Assembly: GCF_902506065.1 (NCBI RefSeq)
Contig: NZ_LR732912.1
Span: forward strand, 4,555,525-4,619,524
Length of the DNA: 64,000 nt
Reading direction: 5' to 3'
DNA from: Arthrobacter sp. 9V
Lineage (GTDB): Bacteria > Actinomycetota > Actinomycetes > Actinomycetales > Micrococcaceae
The notes under the pieces are model-generated. The model saw only the letters and a program-made list of their open reading frames with translations. It made no database searches and was not told the DNA's origin. Below, piece after piece: positions 24,942 through 33,089 of the stretch (the first letter of the stretch is position 1; the number at the start of each line of letters is the position of its first letter). A program made the position numbers and the translations under genes.

Positions 24942-26117
24942 ATGGAGAAACCGCTGACGACTCCGAGCCCCGGCGTGGGTCCTGTTCTGGAAAAGTTCAG
25001 CGACGTCACGCGAATCGCTGTCCTCAGGGGCGGCGGACTGGGCGACCTGATCTATACCTACCCGGCCCTTTACGCCCTGAAGAGTGCCTATCCCCAAGCC
25101 ACCATCACGCTCTTGGGCACCCCGATCCACGCGGCCGTTGTGGCCGCAACGGAAGGTCCCGTAGACGCCGTCGAGATGTTGCCCGTGGCCCGTGGAGTCC
25201 ATGACGGTCCGCGCAACGGCGAGCGCTTTGAAGATGATGCTGAGGACGTGGCGGCGCAGGAAGCCTTCTTCGAGGCGATGCGGGCCAAGGAGTTCGATGT
25301 TGCGTTCCAAATGCACGGCGGCGGGCGGTTTTCCAATCCTTTCCTGTTGCGCTTGGGGGCGCGGCATACGGTGGGCACTCGCACCAAGGATGCGGAGCCG
25401 TTGGATCGGAACCTTGACTACATCTATTACCAGAATGAGCCGGACCGTTGGCTGGAGGTGGCGGGTCTTGCCGGAGCGCCGAGCATTATCTCCCCGCCCT
25501 TGCTCCCCGGGCCTGAGCATCAGCAGAACATTGTGGGATTACGGGATCCGCAGCGGGCATCGCTGGTGGTAGTCCACCCGGGTGCCACTGATCCGCGGAG
25601 GCGATGGCCGGCGTCGTACTTCGCTGATGCAGCGGCGGGATTGGCCGCCGAAGGTGCCCAGGTGCTGATTGTGGGCGACCGATCCGAAAAAGCCTTGGCG
25701 CAGGAAGTGGCGGAGTTGGCGGTCCGTCAACTCCCGGAAGAAAACAGGAGCGCCGTGCGATCCGTTGCCGGTGAGCTGGACATTGGAGATCTGGCTGCGC
25801 TCCTGGCGGAGGCAACGGTGATGCTCGCCAGTGACAGCGGGCCCCGGCACCTGGCCCAAGTGCTGGGGACGCCCACCGTGGGGATCTTCTGGGTGGGAAA
25901 CGTGTTCAATGCCGGCCCGCGCGGCCGGAGCATGCACCGCATCCACATGTCCTGGGCGACTCAGTGCCCGCGCTGCGGAATAGACATCACGCAGGTGGGA
26001 TGGACGGCACCGCACTGCGGCCACGACGACACCCTCATTGAGGGCATCGCCGTGGCCGCGGTGGTTCAGGATGTGCTGGACCTTACGGCCACGAGCCTTC
26101 TTCTGCGGGGCAGATAA
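24942..26117 (+). CDS. glycosyltransferase family 9 (heptosyltransferase-like)
   Basis: 391 residues from ATG 24942 (MEKPLTTPSPG, AAGGAA before it). Typical GT9 start RIAVLRGGGLGDLIYTYPAL (about 23-42), a middle Rossmann linker, and VVHPGATDPRRRWPASYFADAA for nucleotide-sugar binding, then ASDSGPRHLAQVLGTPTVGIF. A Cys/His-rich tail (CPRCGIDI, HCGHDD) near the C-terminus may bind metal. GT9 enzymes use nucleotide-heptoses. Alone on the plus strand; its last 35 bases overlap the 3' end of the convergent SDR gene. Confidence 0.87.
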   Translation: MEKPLTTPSPGVGPVLEKFSDVTRIAVLRGGGLGDLIYTYPALYALKSAYPQATITLLGTPIHAAVVAATEGPVDAVEMLPVARGVHDGPRNGERFEDDAEDVAAQEAFFEAMRAKEFDVAFQMHGGGRFSNPFLLRLGARHTVGTRTKDAEPLDRNLDYIYYQNEPDRWLEVAGLAGAPSIISPPLLPGPEHQQNIVGLRDPQRASLVVVHPGATDPRRRWPASYFADAAAGLAAEGAQVLIVGDRSEKALAQEVAELAVRQLPEENRSAVRSVAGELDIGDLAALLAEATVMLASDSGPRHLAQVLGTPTVGIFWVGNVFNAGPRGRSMHRIHMSWATQCPRCGIDITQVGWTAPHCGHDDTLIEGIAVAAVVQDVLDLTATSLLLRGR

Positions 26118-26778
26118 GGAGTTCGCGGACCTCGCTGCCGAACGGCTGCGAGAGGGCGAACACCACGGCCTGGGCCACATTGGCGGGATCGTTCAACTTG
26201 GAATCGTCCTGCGGCTTGTACTGTTCGTCGCGATCGTCAAAGAAGTGGGTCTTCATGCCACCGGGGATGATGGTGGTGACACCTATGACTCCCCCGGTTT
26301 CTGCGGCCAAGGCACGGCTGAAGCCGATCACGCCGAACTTGGAGGCGCAATATGCCGTGGCATCCGGGAGTGCCCGGAGGCCCAGCGTTGAAGCGATGGT
26401 GATGGCCCGTCCGCGGGATTCCTTCAAGTACGGCAGCGCTGCGCGGACCACGGAAACCGTGCCCATCAGGTTCACGCCAATGACCTTTTCCCATTCCGCT
26501 GCCGGGACGTCGCCCAGCTTGCCGCAGCGATCAATGCCTGCAGCGGTGACCACTCCGTCCAAGCCACCCAGGGTTCCGGCAGCCTCCTTGACGGCGGCTT
26601 CTACGGCTTCACGGTTGGAGACGTCCACTTCCAAGGATTTCGCGCCGGACACGTTGCTGACATCACGGTCAAAGACAAAGGGCGTGCCGCCGGCGTCGCG
26701 GATGGCTTCCACGATCGCTGCACCAAGTCCTGAGCCGCCTCCGGTGACGATGACGCGGCCGGGTGTTTGCGTGTTCAT
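26083..26778 (-). CDS. short-chain dehydrogenase/reductase
   Basis: 231 residues, classical SDR. Cofactor motif TGGGSGLG at 12-19, catalytic STLGLRAL and YCASK (Tyr-x-x-x-Lys), plus a C-terminal region suited to NAD(P). AAGGAA precedes ATG 26778. Last gene of the left-reading seven-gene glycan operon, 29 bases after the second HldE-like gene. Substrate unknown; may act on a sugar or be unrelated. Its 3' end overlaps the 3' end of the convergent GT9 gene by 35 bases. Confidence 0.85.
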   Translation of the reverse strand: MNTQTPGRVIVTGGGSGLGAAIVEAIRDAGGTPFVFDRDVSNVSGAKSLEVDVSNREAVEAAVKEAAGTLGGLDGVVTAAGIDRCGKLGDVPAAEWEKVIGVNLMGTVSVVRAALPYLKESRGRAITIASTLGLRALPDATAYCASKFGVIGFSRALAAETGGVIGVTTIIPGGMKTHFFDDRDEQYKPQDDSKLNDPANVAQAVVFALSQPFGSEVRELLICPAEEGSWP

Positions 26779-26807
26779 ACGGTTCCTTCCGGTTGATGTT
26801 TACTTGT

Positions 26808-28253
26808 TCAGCTGACCTTGGCCAGTGCTGCAGCCAGGCCGCTGGTGGAGCGTGCCGGATGGAAGGGCACAGTGACGCAGCGCCCTCCCCAACCCGCCAC
26901 CAGGCGGGCTTCCGGCAATTCTTCGGGGGTGTAGTCGCCACCCTTGACCCAAATATCGGGCCTGATTTCTCTCAGGCAGGCCTCGGGAGTGTCCTCTCCA
27001 AAGACCACCACGGCGTCCACGCATTCGAGTGCCAGCAGTAACTCGGCACGGTCTTCAACGCTGACGATCGGCCGGTGAACGCCCTTGAGCCGCCTGACGG
27101 ATTCATCGGAATTCAGGCACACAATCAGGCAATCGCCCATACTGCGCGCGGCGGCCAAAGTCCGCGCATGGCCTGCGTGGAGGAGATCGAAGCAGCCGCC
27201 GGTGGCCACCACCGTTCCTCCCCTGGCCCGGACCGCATGAGCCAGACTGACGCCGTCGGGTTCCAACTCACCCGGGTCGACGAGTTCCAGGCCTTTAAGT
27301 TCGACGACGGGGCGGGGTTCGACTTCGGGGCGGGGCTCGACTTCGGGGCGGGGCTCCTGCGCTTCGGCCGCCACCGCCAGCGATGCCGCTCCGCCCGCGG
27401 CAAGGAATGCCGACGCGTCCTCCACCGCCTTGGAGGCGGCCTGCGCGAGGTCAAGCCCCAGGCCCAAGTGCAGGGCAAGGCTTCCGGCCAGTCGGTCCCC
27501 GGCTCCGCAGGGATCACTGACGTTAGTCTTGGGGGCGGGGATGCCCTGCACTGCTTCCCCGGCTGACAGCAGGAGTGCTCCGTCTTCACCCCTGGTGACC
27601 AGAACGGCGTCGCTTCCCCACTTTTCCAGCAAGTACCGGCCGGCTTCTTCGGCACCTGTACGGGACGGCTCCAAGCCACCCGCTTTCGCGGAGGCCAGGG
27701 CCTCGGCGAGATTGGGCGTTACTACGGCCACCCCCTCCACAGGTTGGGAACCGGCAGGATGCGGGTCCCACACCACGGGGACGCGCCTGGCTGCGCGGGC
27801 AATGGCGTCACGGATGTCTGTGTTGGCGGTGATTCCCCGGCCGTAGTCGGCCACCACAATGGCGTCGGACGAGGCAATGGCTGCGAGCATTTGCTCGGTA
27901 CTGGCAGGAACGGGGGCGGGTGCGCAGCCTTCGTCGAACCTGACCATGGGATGTGTCCCGATCCGCACGCGGGTCTTGGTAGGCGTGGGGGCCAGCGGGG
28001 CTCCCGCAAGCACGGCCACACCGGTCAGCGCGCGCCTGAGGTGGCTGGCGCCGTCGTCGTCCGAGAGGGCGGTGACCAGCGCGACGTCGTGACCGTCCTG
28101 CGCGAGCACGGTAGCCACGAGTCCAGCGCCACCTGCACGACGCCGGATGTCGGCGACGTCCACCACGGGCACCGGAGCGTCGGGGCTGAGCCGGGTGGCG
28201 GCCCCGTTGATGTCTACGTCCAGGAGGACGTCCCCCACTACTGTGATCCTCAT
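26808..28253 (-). CDS. second PfkB kinase / nucleotidyltransferase fusion (HldE-like)
   Basis: 481 residues. N-terminal PfkB kinase: VVGDVLLDVDING, GGAGLVATVLA, and DPCGAGDRLAGSLA with the catalytic Asp. C-terminal nucleotidyltransferase: TGGCFDLLHAGHARTL (HxGH) and WVKGGDYTPEELPE. A Pro/Glu/Arg linker (about 300-316, EPRPEV repeats) separates the domains and is encoded by an 18-bp minisatellite. Overlaps the GmhA-like gene by four bases. Sequence diverges widely from the other fusion, so the two may use different heptoses or anomers. All catalytic motifs are kept in both. Confidence 0.87.
   Translation of the reverse strand: MRITVVGDVLLDVDINGAATRLSPDAPVPVVDVADIRRRAGGAGLVATVLAQDGHDVALVTALSDDDGASHLRRALTGVAVLAGAPLAPTPTKTRVRIGTHPMVRFDEGCAPAPVPASTEQMLAAIASSDAIVVADYGRGITANTDIRDAIARAARRVPVVWDPHPAGSQPVEGVAVVTPNLAEALASAKAGGLEPSRTGAEEAGRYLLEKWGSDAVLVTRGEDGALLLSAGEAVQGIPAPKTNVSDPCGAGDRLAGSLALHLGLGLDLAQAASKAVEDASAFLAAGGAASLAVAAEAQEPRPEVEPRPEVEPRPVVELKGLELVDPGELEPDGVSLAHAVRARGGTVVATGGCFDLLHAGHARTLAAARSMGDCLIVCLNSDESVRRLKGVHRPIVSVEDRAELLLALECVDAVVVFGEDTPEACLREIRPDIWVKGGDYTPEELPEARLVAGWGGRCVTVPFHPARSTSGLAAALAKVS
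27309..27360 (-). repeat. 18-bp minisatellite coding an EPRPEV linker
   Basis: Near-identical 18-bp units at 27309-27326 and 27327-27344, then a partial third to 27360, lie in frame between the kinase and nucleotidyltransferase domains of the second fusion. Each encodes E-P-R-P-(E/V)-V. Copy-number change would alter linker length without a frameshift. Confidence 0.8.
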
Positions 28254-28978
28254 GGTTGCCCGCCTCCGAAAGAGTTTGAGCCGGCCCGCCGGGCTACCTC
28301 GGCATCAAAGGCCCGGCACACGGCGTGGATGGCGATGAGGTGGCCTTCCTGGGCATTGGCGGAGATGGCGTCAACGGTGATGGCTTGATCGCAGGCGTCG
28401 GCCAGCGGGTTGGGCCCGGTGCCGGTGAGTGCCCAGGTGGTGATGCCACGTTCCTTGGCTGCCCGCACCGCTTTGAGCAGGTTGGGGCTGCGGCCGCTGG
28501 TGGAGAGGAGGATGAGAACGTCCCCGGCACGGCCGTGGGCCCTGACCTGGCGTGCGAAGACTTCCTCGTAGCCGTAGTCATTGGAGAGTGCGGTCACGGC
28601 GGAGGACTCTGCATGAAGTGAGATGGCGGAAAAGGGGGCGCGCTCCTCATCGAACCTGCCCACCAGTTCGGCGGTGAAGTGCTGCGCCTCAGCCGCGGAG
28701 CCGCCGTTGCCCGCTGCCAGCAAACGTTGCCCGGACAGCAGACGCTTGGCCAGGACGGTTCCCCACTCGGACAAAAGGCCGGACTGCGAGCGCAGGGAGT
28801 CCAGCGCCGGCAGCACGTTGTCCAGGTGTTTGGTGACCTCTGCGGTGTGATTGGAATCGCCGGGATCCGGGGTCCACCGCGCCGGGAGGGTGTCCGGAAC
28901 AGCGGAAGGGGCGTTGGTTTGGGTGGTGGTTCGGATAGTCACAGCGCCTTTGGTAGTTACAGAGCCTTTGATGTTCAC
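28250..28978 (-). CDS. gmhA: SIS-domain sugar isomerase, sedoheptulose-7-phosphate isomerase-like
   Basis: 242 residues. SIS domain with AGNGGSAAEAQHFTAELVGRF, STSGRSPNLLKAV and NAQEGHLIAIHAVCRAFD, all matching GmhA (phosphoheptose isomerase), including the Gln-Glu-x-His motif. About 45 N-terminal residues are low-complexity Thr-rich extension. Makes D-glycero-D-manno-heptose-7-phosphate, the first committed step. Overlaps both neighbours by four bases, so it is translated with the second fusion and the GT4 gene. Confidence 0.85.
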   Translation of the reverse strand: MNIKGSVTTKGAVTIRTTTQTNAPSAVPDTLPARWTPDPGDSNHTAEVTKHLDNVLPALDSLRSQSGLLSEWGTVLAKRLLSGQRLLAAGNGGSAAEAQHFTAELVGRFDEERAPFSAISLHAESSAVTALSNDYGYEEVFARQVRAHGRAGDVLILLSTSGRSPNLLKAVRAAKERGITTWALTGTGPNPLADACDQAITVDAISANAQEGHLIAIHAVCRAFDAEVARRAGSNSFGGGQP

Positions 28979-30243
28979 AGTGCTGTTCCTTCCAGTGGTT
29001 CCAGACGTTCGCCTGCCTGCCGGGACAGCCCGGCCGCCAGAACGGATCGGTACGCTTTCTCGGTATCCGCTGCTATGCGTTCCCAGGAGTAGCGGGATCG
29101 TGCCCGGCGTGCTCCTGCGCGGCCCATGTCAGCGCGAAGATCCGGATCCGCCAGCAGCTTTCCAAGCGCCTCGGCCAGCGCTCCAGGATCACGAGGCGGG
29201 ACATGCAGCCCGGTTTTCTGATCCACCACGGTTTCCCTGAGCCCACCCACGGCTGCGGCCACCACCGGGACCCCGCACGCCATGGCTTCAAGGGGCACAA
29301 TGCCGAACGGCTCGTACCAGGGCGTGCACACCACGGCGTCGGCACTGCGGAAATATGCCGGCATGACATCACGCGGGACCTGCCCGCGCATGGTCACCTT
29401 GTCCTCCACGCCAAGTTCCTTGGCCATGACTCTAAGACGCTGCGCTTCGGGATCTTCCTCAAGGTTGAGGGCATCGCCGGAACCGCCAACTATGAGGAGT
29501 TCGACGTCGTTGAAGCCCGCCTCTGCCAGCAGGGGCAGGGCCTGAATAATGAGGTCCACGCCCTTTCGTTGCACAAGGCGTCCCACGCTCAGGATCCGGT
29601 GCGTGCGGGTCTTGGGTTCGGCGTCGGACGTTCCAGGGAACAAGGTCAGATCCACTCCACAGGGTGCAATGGAGATTTTGGACCGGCTGATCCCAAGGGC
29701 TTTGAGTTCAAAGACCTCGTCCGGGCAGGTGGCAATAACCCAGTCGGCAGTGCGTCCTACCCACGGTTCCAGCCACTCCCGGGCCGGCGGGCTGGTGTCA
29801 GCAGCGCCTTGGTGCCTGCGTTTCACCGAGCCCAGGGCGTGGAACGTTTGCACCACGGGAACGGGATCGGCGGCTCCTGCCCGGCGGGACGCCTGGATGG
29901 CAGCGAGTCCGGACATCCAAAAGTGAGCGTGCATCACGTCCGGCACGTCGCCGTCCCAGTCTTCGCAGATCCCGTCGGCCAGCTCTCCCATGTAAGGCAG
30001 GAGATCGTCCTTGGGAATGCGGCGCGCGGGACCGGCATCCACATTAACTACGGTGAGGCCGGGGCCAACGCGCACGTGCCTTGGCAGATCGGGGTCATCA
30101 CGCCGCGTGTACACAGTGACCTGATGGCCGCGATCTGCCAGGGCCGACGAAAGCGCGGCAACATGGACGTTTTGCCCTCCGGCGTCAACGCCTCCCAAGG
30201 CGGCCAGCGGACTGGCGTGCTCGGAGACCATGGAGATTTTCAT
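28975..30243 (-). CDS. glycosyltransferase family 4 (GT-B fold)
   Basis: 422 residues. N-terminal domain begins KISMVSEHASPLAALGGVDAG (Gly-rich acceptor loop), C-terminal GT4 donor site has SVGRLVQRKGVDLIIQALPL and the EPFGIVPLEAMACGVPVVAA motif with the conserved Glu pair. Similar to sucrose/glycogen-type and mannosyltransferase-type GT4 proteins. Its ATG overlaps the upstream gene (ATGA). Likely adds a sugar in surface glycan assembly; donor unknown. Confidence 0.87.
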   Translation of the reverse strand: MKISMVSEHASPLAALGGVDAGGQNVHVAALSSALADRGHQVTVYTRRDDPDLPRHVRVGPGLTVVNVDAGPARRIPKDDLLPYMGELADGICEDWDGDVPDVMHAHFWMSGLAAIQASRRAGAADPVPVVQTFHALGSVKRRHQGAADTSPPAREWLEPWVGRTADWVIATCPDEVFELKALGISRSKISIAPCGVDLTLFPGTSDAEPKTRTHRILSVGRLVQRKGVDLIIQALPLLAEAGFNDVELLIVGGSGDALNLEEDPEAQRLRVMAKELGVEDKVTMRGQVPRDVMPAYFRSADAVVCTPWYEPFGIVPLEAMACGVPVVAAAVGGLRETVVDQKTGLHVPPRDPGALAEALGKLLADPDLRADMGRAGARRARSRYSWERIAADTEKAYRSVLAAGLSRQAGERLEPLEGTAL

Positions 30244-31343
30244 GGGTGCGTCCTCTCTGTGTCATGGCGGGCGTTGGTGTCATGGCGGGCGTTGCCCTCT
30301 TGCCGGGCGTTGCCCTCTTGCCGGGCGTTGGCCATTCCGGGTTGCGGGCGGCTTCCCCGGCGGGTGCCTTCAGGGAGTTCGGCCAGGAGTTCGTCCCAGG
30401 CCCGAAGAAACTTGTCCAGACCGTAGCGCTGCAGCGCGGCTTCGCGGGCCACCATGCCCATGGCATAGGCGTCGTCGGGGTCATCCAGCAGCCGCCGGGC
30501 GAACCGTTGGAGATCGTCGACGTCGTTGGAGACCAGGCCTGCGCCGTGCGGAATGGCGCGGCTCGCCTCGGTGGTGGCCAGTGCCAGGACGGGCATGCCA
30601 AGGTGCATTGCTTCCAGCAGTGCCAACCCCAGGGAGGTCCAGCGGAGCGGGTGGAGGTACAGCCGGCAGCGGGCAAGTTCCTGGTGAAGTTTGGGAGCGG
30701 GAACATCGCCGGCAATGCGGAGGCGTTCCTCGCTGAGGCCGAACCCCTTGAGGTTCAGCGCTTCCGGCAAAGCCTCCGTCCCCATGCCGAAGACCCGCAG
30801 CGGCCCTACCCCTGCGAATCCGGGCAGGAGATCGGTTCCTGTGACCCGTCCACGCCGGACAGGTTCGTTAACCACTACGCCCATCTCTTCCCGCTCACCG
30901 GTGTACAGGCGTCCCGGGTCGGGAATGCCGTGTTCGATCACCGTGGTGGTTGCCGTGCCGGTGTCCCAGAAGAGCTGGTTGAAGTGGGTCACGTGGACCA
31001 CGGGAATGGTGCTCTGGTCCGCCAACGGGTGCAACGTGAAGGGGACGTCACCCTTGGGGGTGTTGTGTTCGAGGTACACGGCGGGGAGGTCAACGCCCGG
31101 GCGGCGTCCGAGTGAGCGGGCCACTGCAGCGATTTCTTCAGGTCTCTGAAGGACAACAGCGTCCACGCTGGCCGGGTCCAGGGTTTCCAAGTCCACTTCC
31201 TGCGCCGCGGCAGGCCACTCACGGCCACCGCGCCCCAAACCCCACGCACCGCCGTCGGCCGATTTCGGCAGCAGGTACTCGTGCTGGCCGCGGACGAATG
31301 CCTCCATCCATCCGCCGTGGACGTGCCACACCAGGATCCTCAT
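30240..31343 (-). CDS. glycosyltransferase (GT4-type)
   Basis: 367 residues from ATG 31343, four-base overlap with the GT9 gene (ATGA); a TTG at 31352 is the other option. Starts RILVWHVHGGWMEAFVRG, later YLEHNTPKGDVP, VTHFNQLFW and the donor-site segment YLHPLRWTSLGLALLEAMHLGMPVLALA. This matches GT4-like sugar transferases. The last 30 residues are a hydrophilic repeat tail (NARQEG, NARHDT) encoded by 18-bp units. Partner enzymes unknown. Confidence 0.82.
   Translation of the reverse strand: MRILVWHVHGGWMEAFVRGQHEYLLPKSADGGAWGLGRGGREWPAAAQEVDLETLDPASVDAVVLQRPEEIAAVARSLGRRPGVDLPAVYLEHNTPKGDVPFTLHPLADQSTIPVVHVTHFNQLFWDTGTATTTVIEHGIPDPGRLYTGEREEMGVVVNEPVRRGRVTGTDLLPGFAGVGPLRVFGMGTEALPEALNLKGFGLSEERLRIAGDVPAPKLHQELARCRLYLHPLRWTSLGLALLEAMHLGMPVLALATTEASRAIPHGAGLVSNDVDDLQRFARRLLDDPDDAYAMGMVAREAALQRYGLDKFLRAWDELLAELPEGTRRGSRPQPGMANARQEGNARQEGNARHDTNARHDTERTHP
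30259..30330 (-). repeat. four 18-bp units coding the C-terminal tail of a glycosyltransferase
   Basis: Units at 30259-30276, 30277-30294, 30295-30312 and 30313-30330. The first two are identical to each other, as are the last two; they give the hexapeptides NARHDT and NARQEG. The 3' end of the gene is the only place where this tail appears, so copy-number change should not affect the fold. Confidence 0.9.
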
Positions 31344-32428
31344 GGTTTCCAAACCTTTCGTCGGGTGGACAGGGAGGACACGCCCCCCAAGAGCCTTTCA
31401 ACAGCTTCCACAACCTGCTCCGGAGTTACCGAACTCAGGCAGGGATGGCCGGGGACCGGGCAAACACGGGCCCGGGAGTTCTTGCAGGCCGCCTCTTGAT
31501 CTCCCAGTAGTTCCAGCGGAACACCGTAGGGAGCCCATCGAATCGCCGGAACCACCGGGGCGAACAGGCACACCACTGGCGTTCCAACAGCTGCCGCCAG
31601 ATGGGCAGGACCGGTATTGCCGGTGACCACGACGGCGGCTCCCGCCAGTACCGCTGCGAGCGTGCGGAGGTTGGTTCCGCCCCCGAGGTTCCGGGCGGAA
31701 GGGCCGGCCACCGTCGCCGTGAGCGAGGTTTCACCCGGACCGCCTGTTACCACTACCCGGTGCCCGTAAGCCTCCAAAAGTTCCACTGTTGCTGCGTGGT
31801 GCAATGCGGGCCATGCCCTGGCCGGGGCAGCAGATCCCGGGTGGACCACAATGTATGGCCCCTCATCAGCCAGTTCGTCGGCCACCCCTTCAGGGTCCGG
31901 GCCGGAAGTGATGCGGAGCTTCCCGTCGTCGCCGTTGGGCAGCACATAGCCGCCGGCCTCTGCGATGGTGAGCGCCCGGACCGTTTCCGGTTGGTCCTCC
32001 GGGAAGTCTTCTCCCGGTTTGAGCCGGACGTCCAGAAGGGAGCCGGCGTAGTCCGTTGATGCTCCCGTGATTTTCTTGACGCCGGCCAAACGGAGGAGCA
32101 TTGCCAGCGGAAGCGGGGACTGGTGGAAAGAGGTGAGGATGACGGCTTCCTGGATCCGCGAACTACGGACAAAGTCGATCAGCCCGCGGGTCATTTCATC
32201 CGTGACGGGAGGCGCCGGGTTCACAATCCAGGGGCACGCCCAAGTGTGCACCTGCGTCACTCCGGGCAGCATTTCCGCCGCACTGGATCCCTCGGGACCG
32301 CACAGCAGCACCACATCATTGGGTCGGCTGCCATCAGGGCGGCTTCCGTTTGCCACGGCGCGCAGGGCAGGTCCTGACAGGAGGACGTCTCCCATACTGT
32401 CCAAGCGGGCTACCAGGACGCGGCTCAT
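31340..32428 (-). CDS. glycosyltransferase family 9 (heptosyltransferase-like)
   Basis: 362 residues. GT9 start RVLVARLDSMGDVLLSGPAL (3-22), then YIVVHPGSAAPARAWPALHH in the nucleotide-binding region and GNTGPAHLAAAVGTPVVCLF, the acceptor/donor site. A Cys-rich patch (ACKNSRARVCPVPGHPC) near the C-terminus recalls the tail of the GT9 at 24942. Overlaps the GmhB gene (ATGA, 32428-32425) and the downstream glycosyltransferase. Predicted cytoplasmic, membrane-associated transferase. Confidence 0.88.
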   Translation of the reverse strand: MSRVLVARLDSMGDVLLSGPALRAVANGSRPDGSRPNDVVLLCGPEGSSAAEMLPGVTQVHTWACPWIVNPAPPVTDEMTRGLIDFVRSSRIQEAVILTSFHQSPLPLAMLLRLAGVKKITGASTDYAGSLLDVRLKPGEDFPEDQPETVRALTIAEAGGYVLPNGDDGKLRITSGPDPEGVADELADEGPYIVVHPGSAAPARAWPALHHAATVELLEAYGHRVVVTGGPGETSLTATVAGPSARNLGGGTNLRTLAAVLAGAAVVVTGNTGPAHLAAAVGTPVVCLFAPVVPAIRWAPYGVPLELLGDQEAACKNSRARVCPVPGHPCLSSVTPEQVVEAVERLLGGVSSLSTRRKVWKP

Positions 32429-33003
32429 ACAGGCGCATCCTGTTCGTGCAAAGCCCGGTCCGTTGTATGCTCCAGAGCTCCGGAGAGCAGAAGCTCCACG
32501 GCATGGTGCAGGTCTTCGGCAACATTGCCGGCAGCCTCGATCTCTTCGCGCCGGGTGATTTCGGTGGGCACCAGCACAGCCCGGGCACCTGCAGCAGCGG
32601 CGGCCTCCATGTCAGCACCGATGTCCCCAATGAAGGCGACTTCCTCAGGGTTGATCCCCAAGGTGCTGCACGCTCCCAGGATCATTCCCGGTGCAGGTTT
32701 CCGGCAGTCGCAGGCGTCCTCCGGTCCATGCGGGCACACTTCCCACACGTCGAACGGCCCCAGCAGCTGATCCACCCGCTGGTTGACGGAGTGCATCTGC
32801 TCCAACGTCAACAGCCCACGCGCCACGCCTGACTGATTGGTCACCACTCCCGTGGCCAGTCCTGCGCGACGCACTTTTCGCAGTGCTTCAAGAGCACCGC
32901 CCATGGGTCGCACCAGCTGCGGATCGCCGTTATATGGCACGTCAACGATCAGCGTTCCATCGCGGTCAAACAGGACCGCCTTCAACGTTACGGTTCCTCC
33001 CAT
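32425..33003 (-). CDS. gmhB: D-glycero-D-manno-heptose-1,7-bisphosphate 7-phosphatase-like HAD hydrolase
   Basis: 192 residues, HAD-IIIA type. Motif I VLFDRDGTLIVDV, motif II VVTNQSGVARG, zinc loop CPHGPEDACDCRKPAPGM (the Cys/His knot seen in GmhB and HisB), and motif IV FIGDIGADMEAA. It removes the 7-phosphate of heptose-1,7-bisphosphate. ATG 33003 is first in the frame; a TTG downstream with GGGAGG ahead is an alternative. First gene of the seven-gene left-reading operon. Confidence 0.87.
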   Translation of the reverse strand: MGGTVTLKAVLFDRDGTLIVDVPYNGDPQLVRPMGGALEALRKVRRAGLATGVVTNQSGVARGLLTLEQMHSVNQRVDQLLGPFDVWEVCPHGPEDACDCRKPAPGMILGACSTLGINPEEVAFIGDIGADMEAAAAAGARAVLVPTEITRREEIEAAGNVAEDLHHAVELLLSGALEHTTDRALHEQDAPV

Positions 33004-33058
33004 ACCCGCAACGTTCCCCAGTTCTCCCGGCGCTAAACAATGCGGCCCTGAGAAGTTT

Positions 33059-33084
33059 CCTCCCGCTAGACTCCTAGCGGGAGG
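33059..33084 (+). promoter_or_regulatory. hairpin covering the Shine-Dalgarno of the right-reading GT9
   Basis: CCTCCCGCTAG (33059-33069) pairs perfectly with CTAGCGGGAGG (33074-33084), loop ACTC. The right arm includes the whole GGGAGG Shine-Dalgarno, whose start codon TTG is at 33090. Folded mRNA would hide the ribosome-binding site, so translation may depend on melting or on a factor. Directly visible; regulation inferred. Confidence 0.7.
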
Positions 33085-33089
33085 TCACC

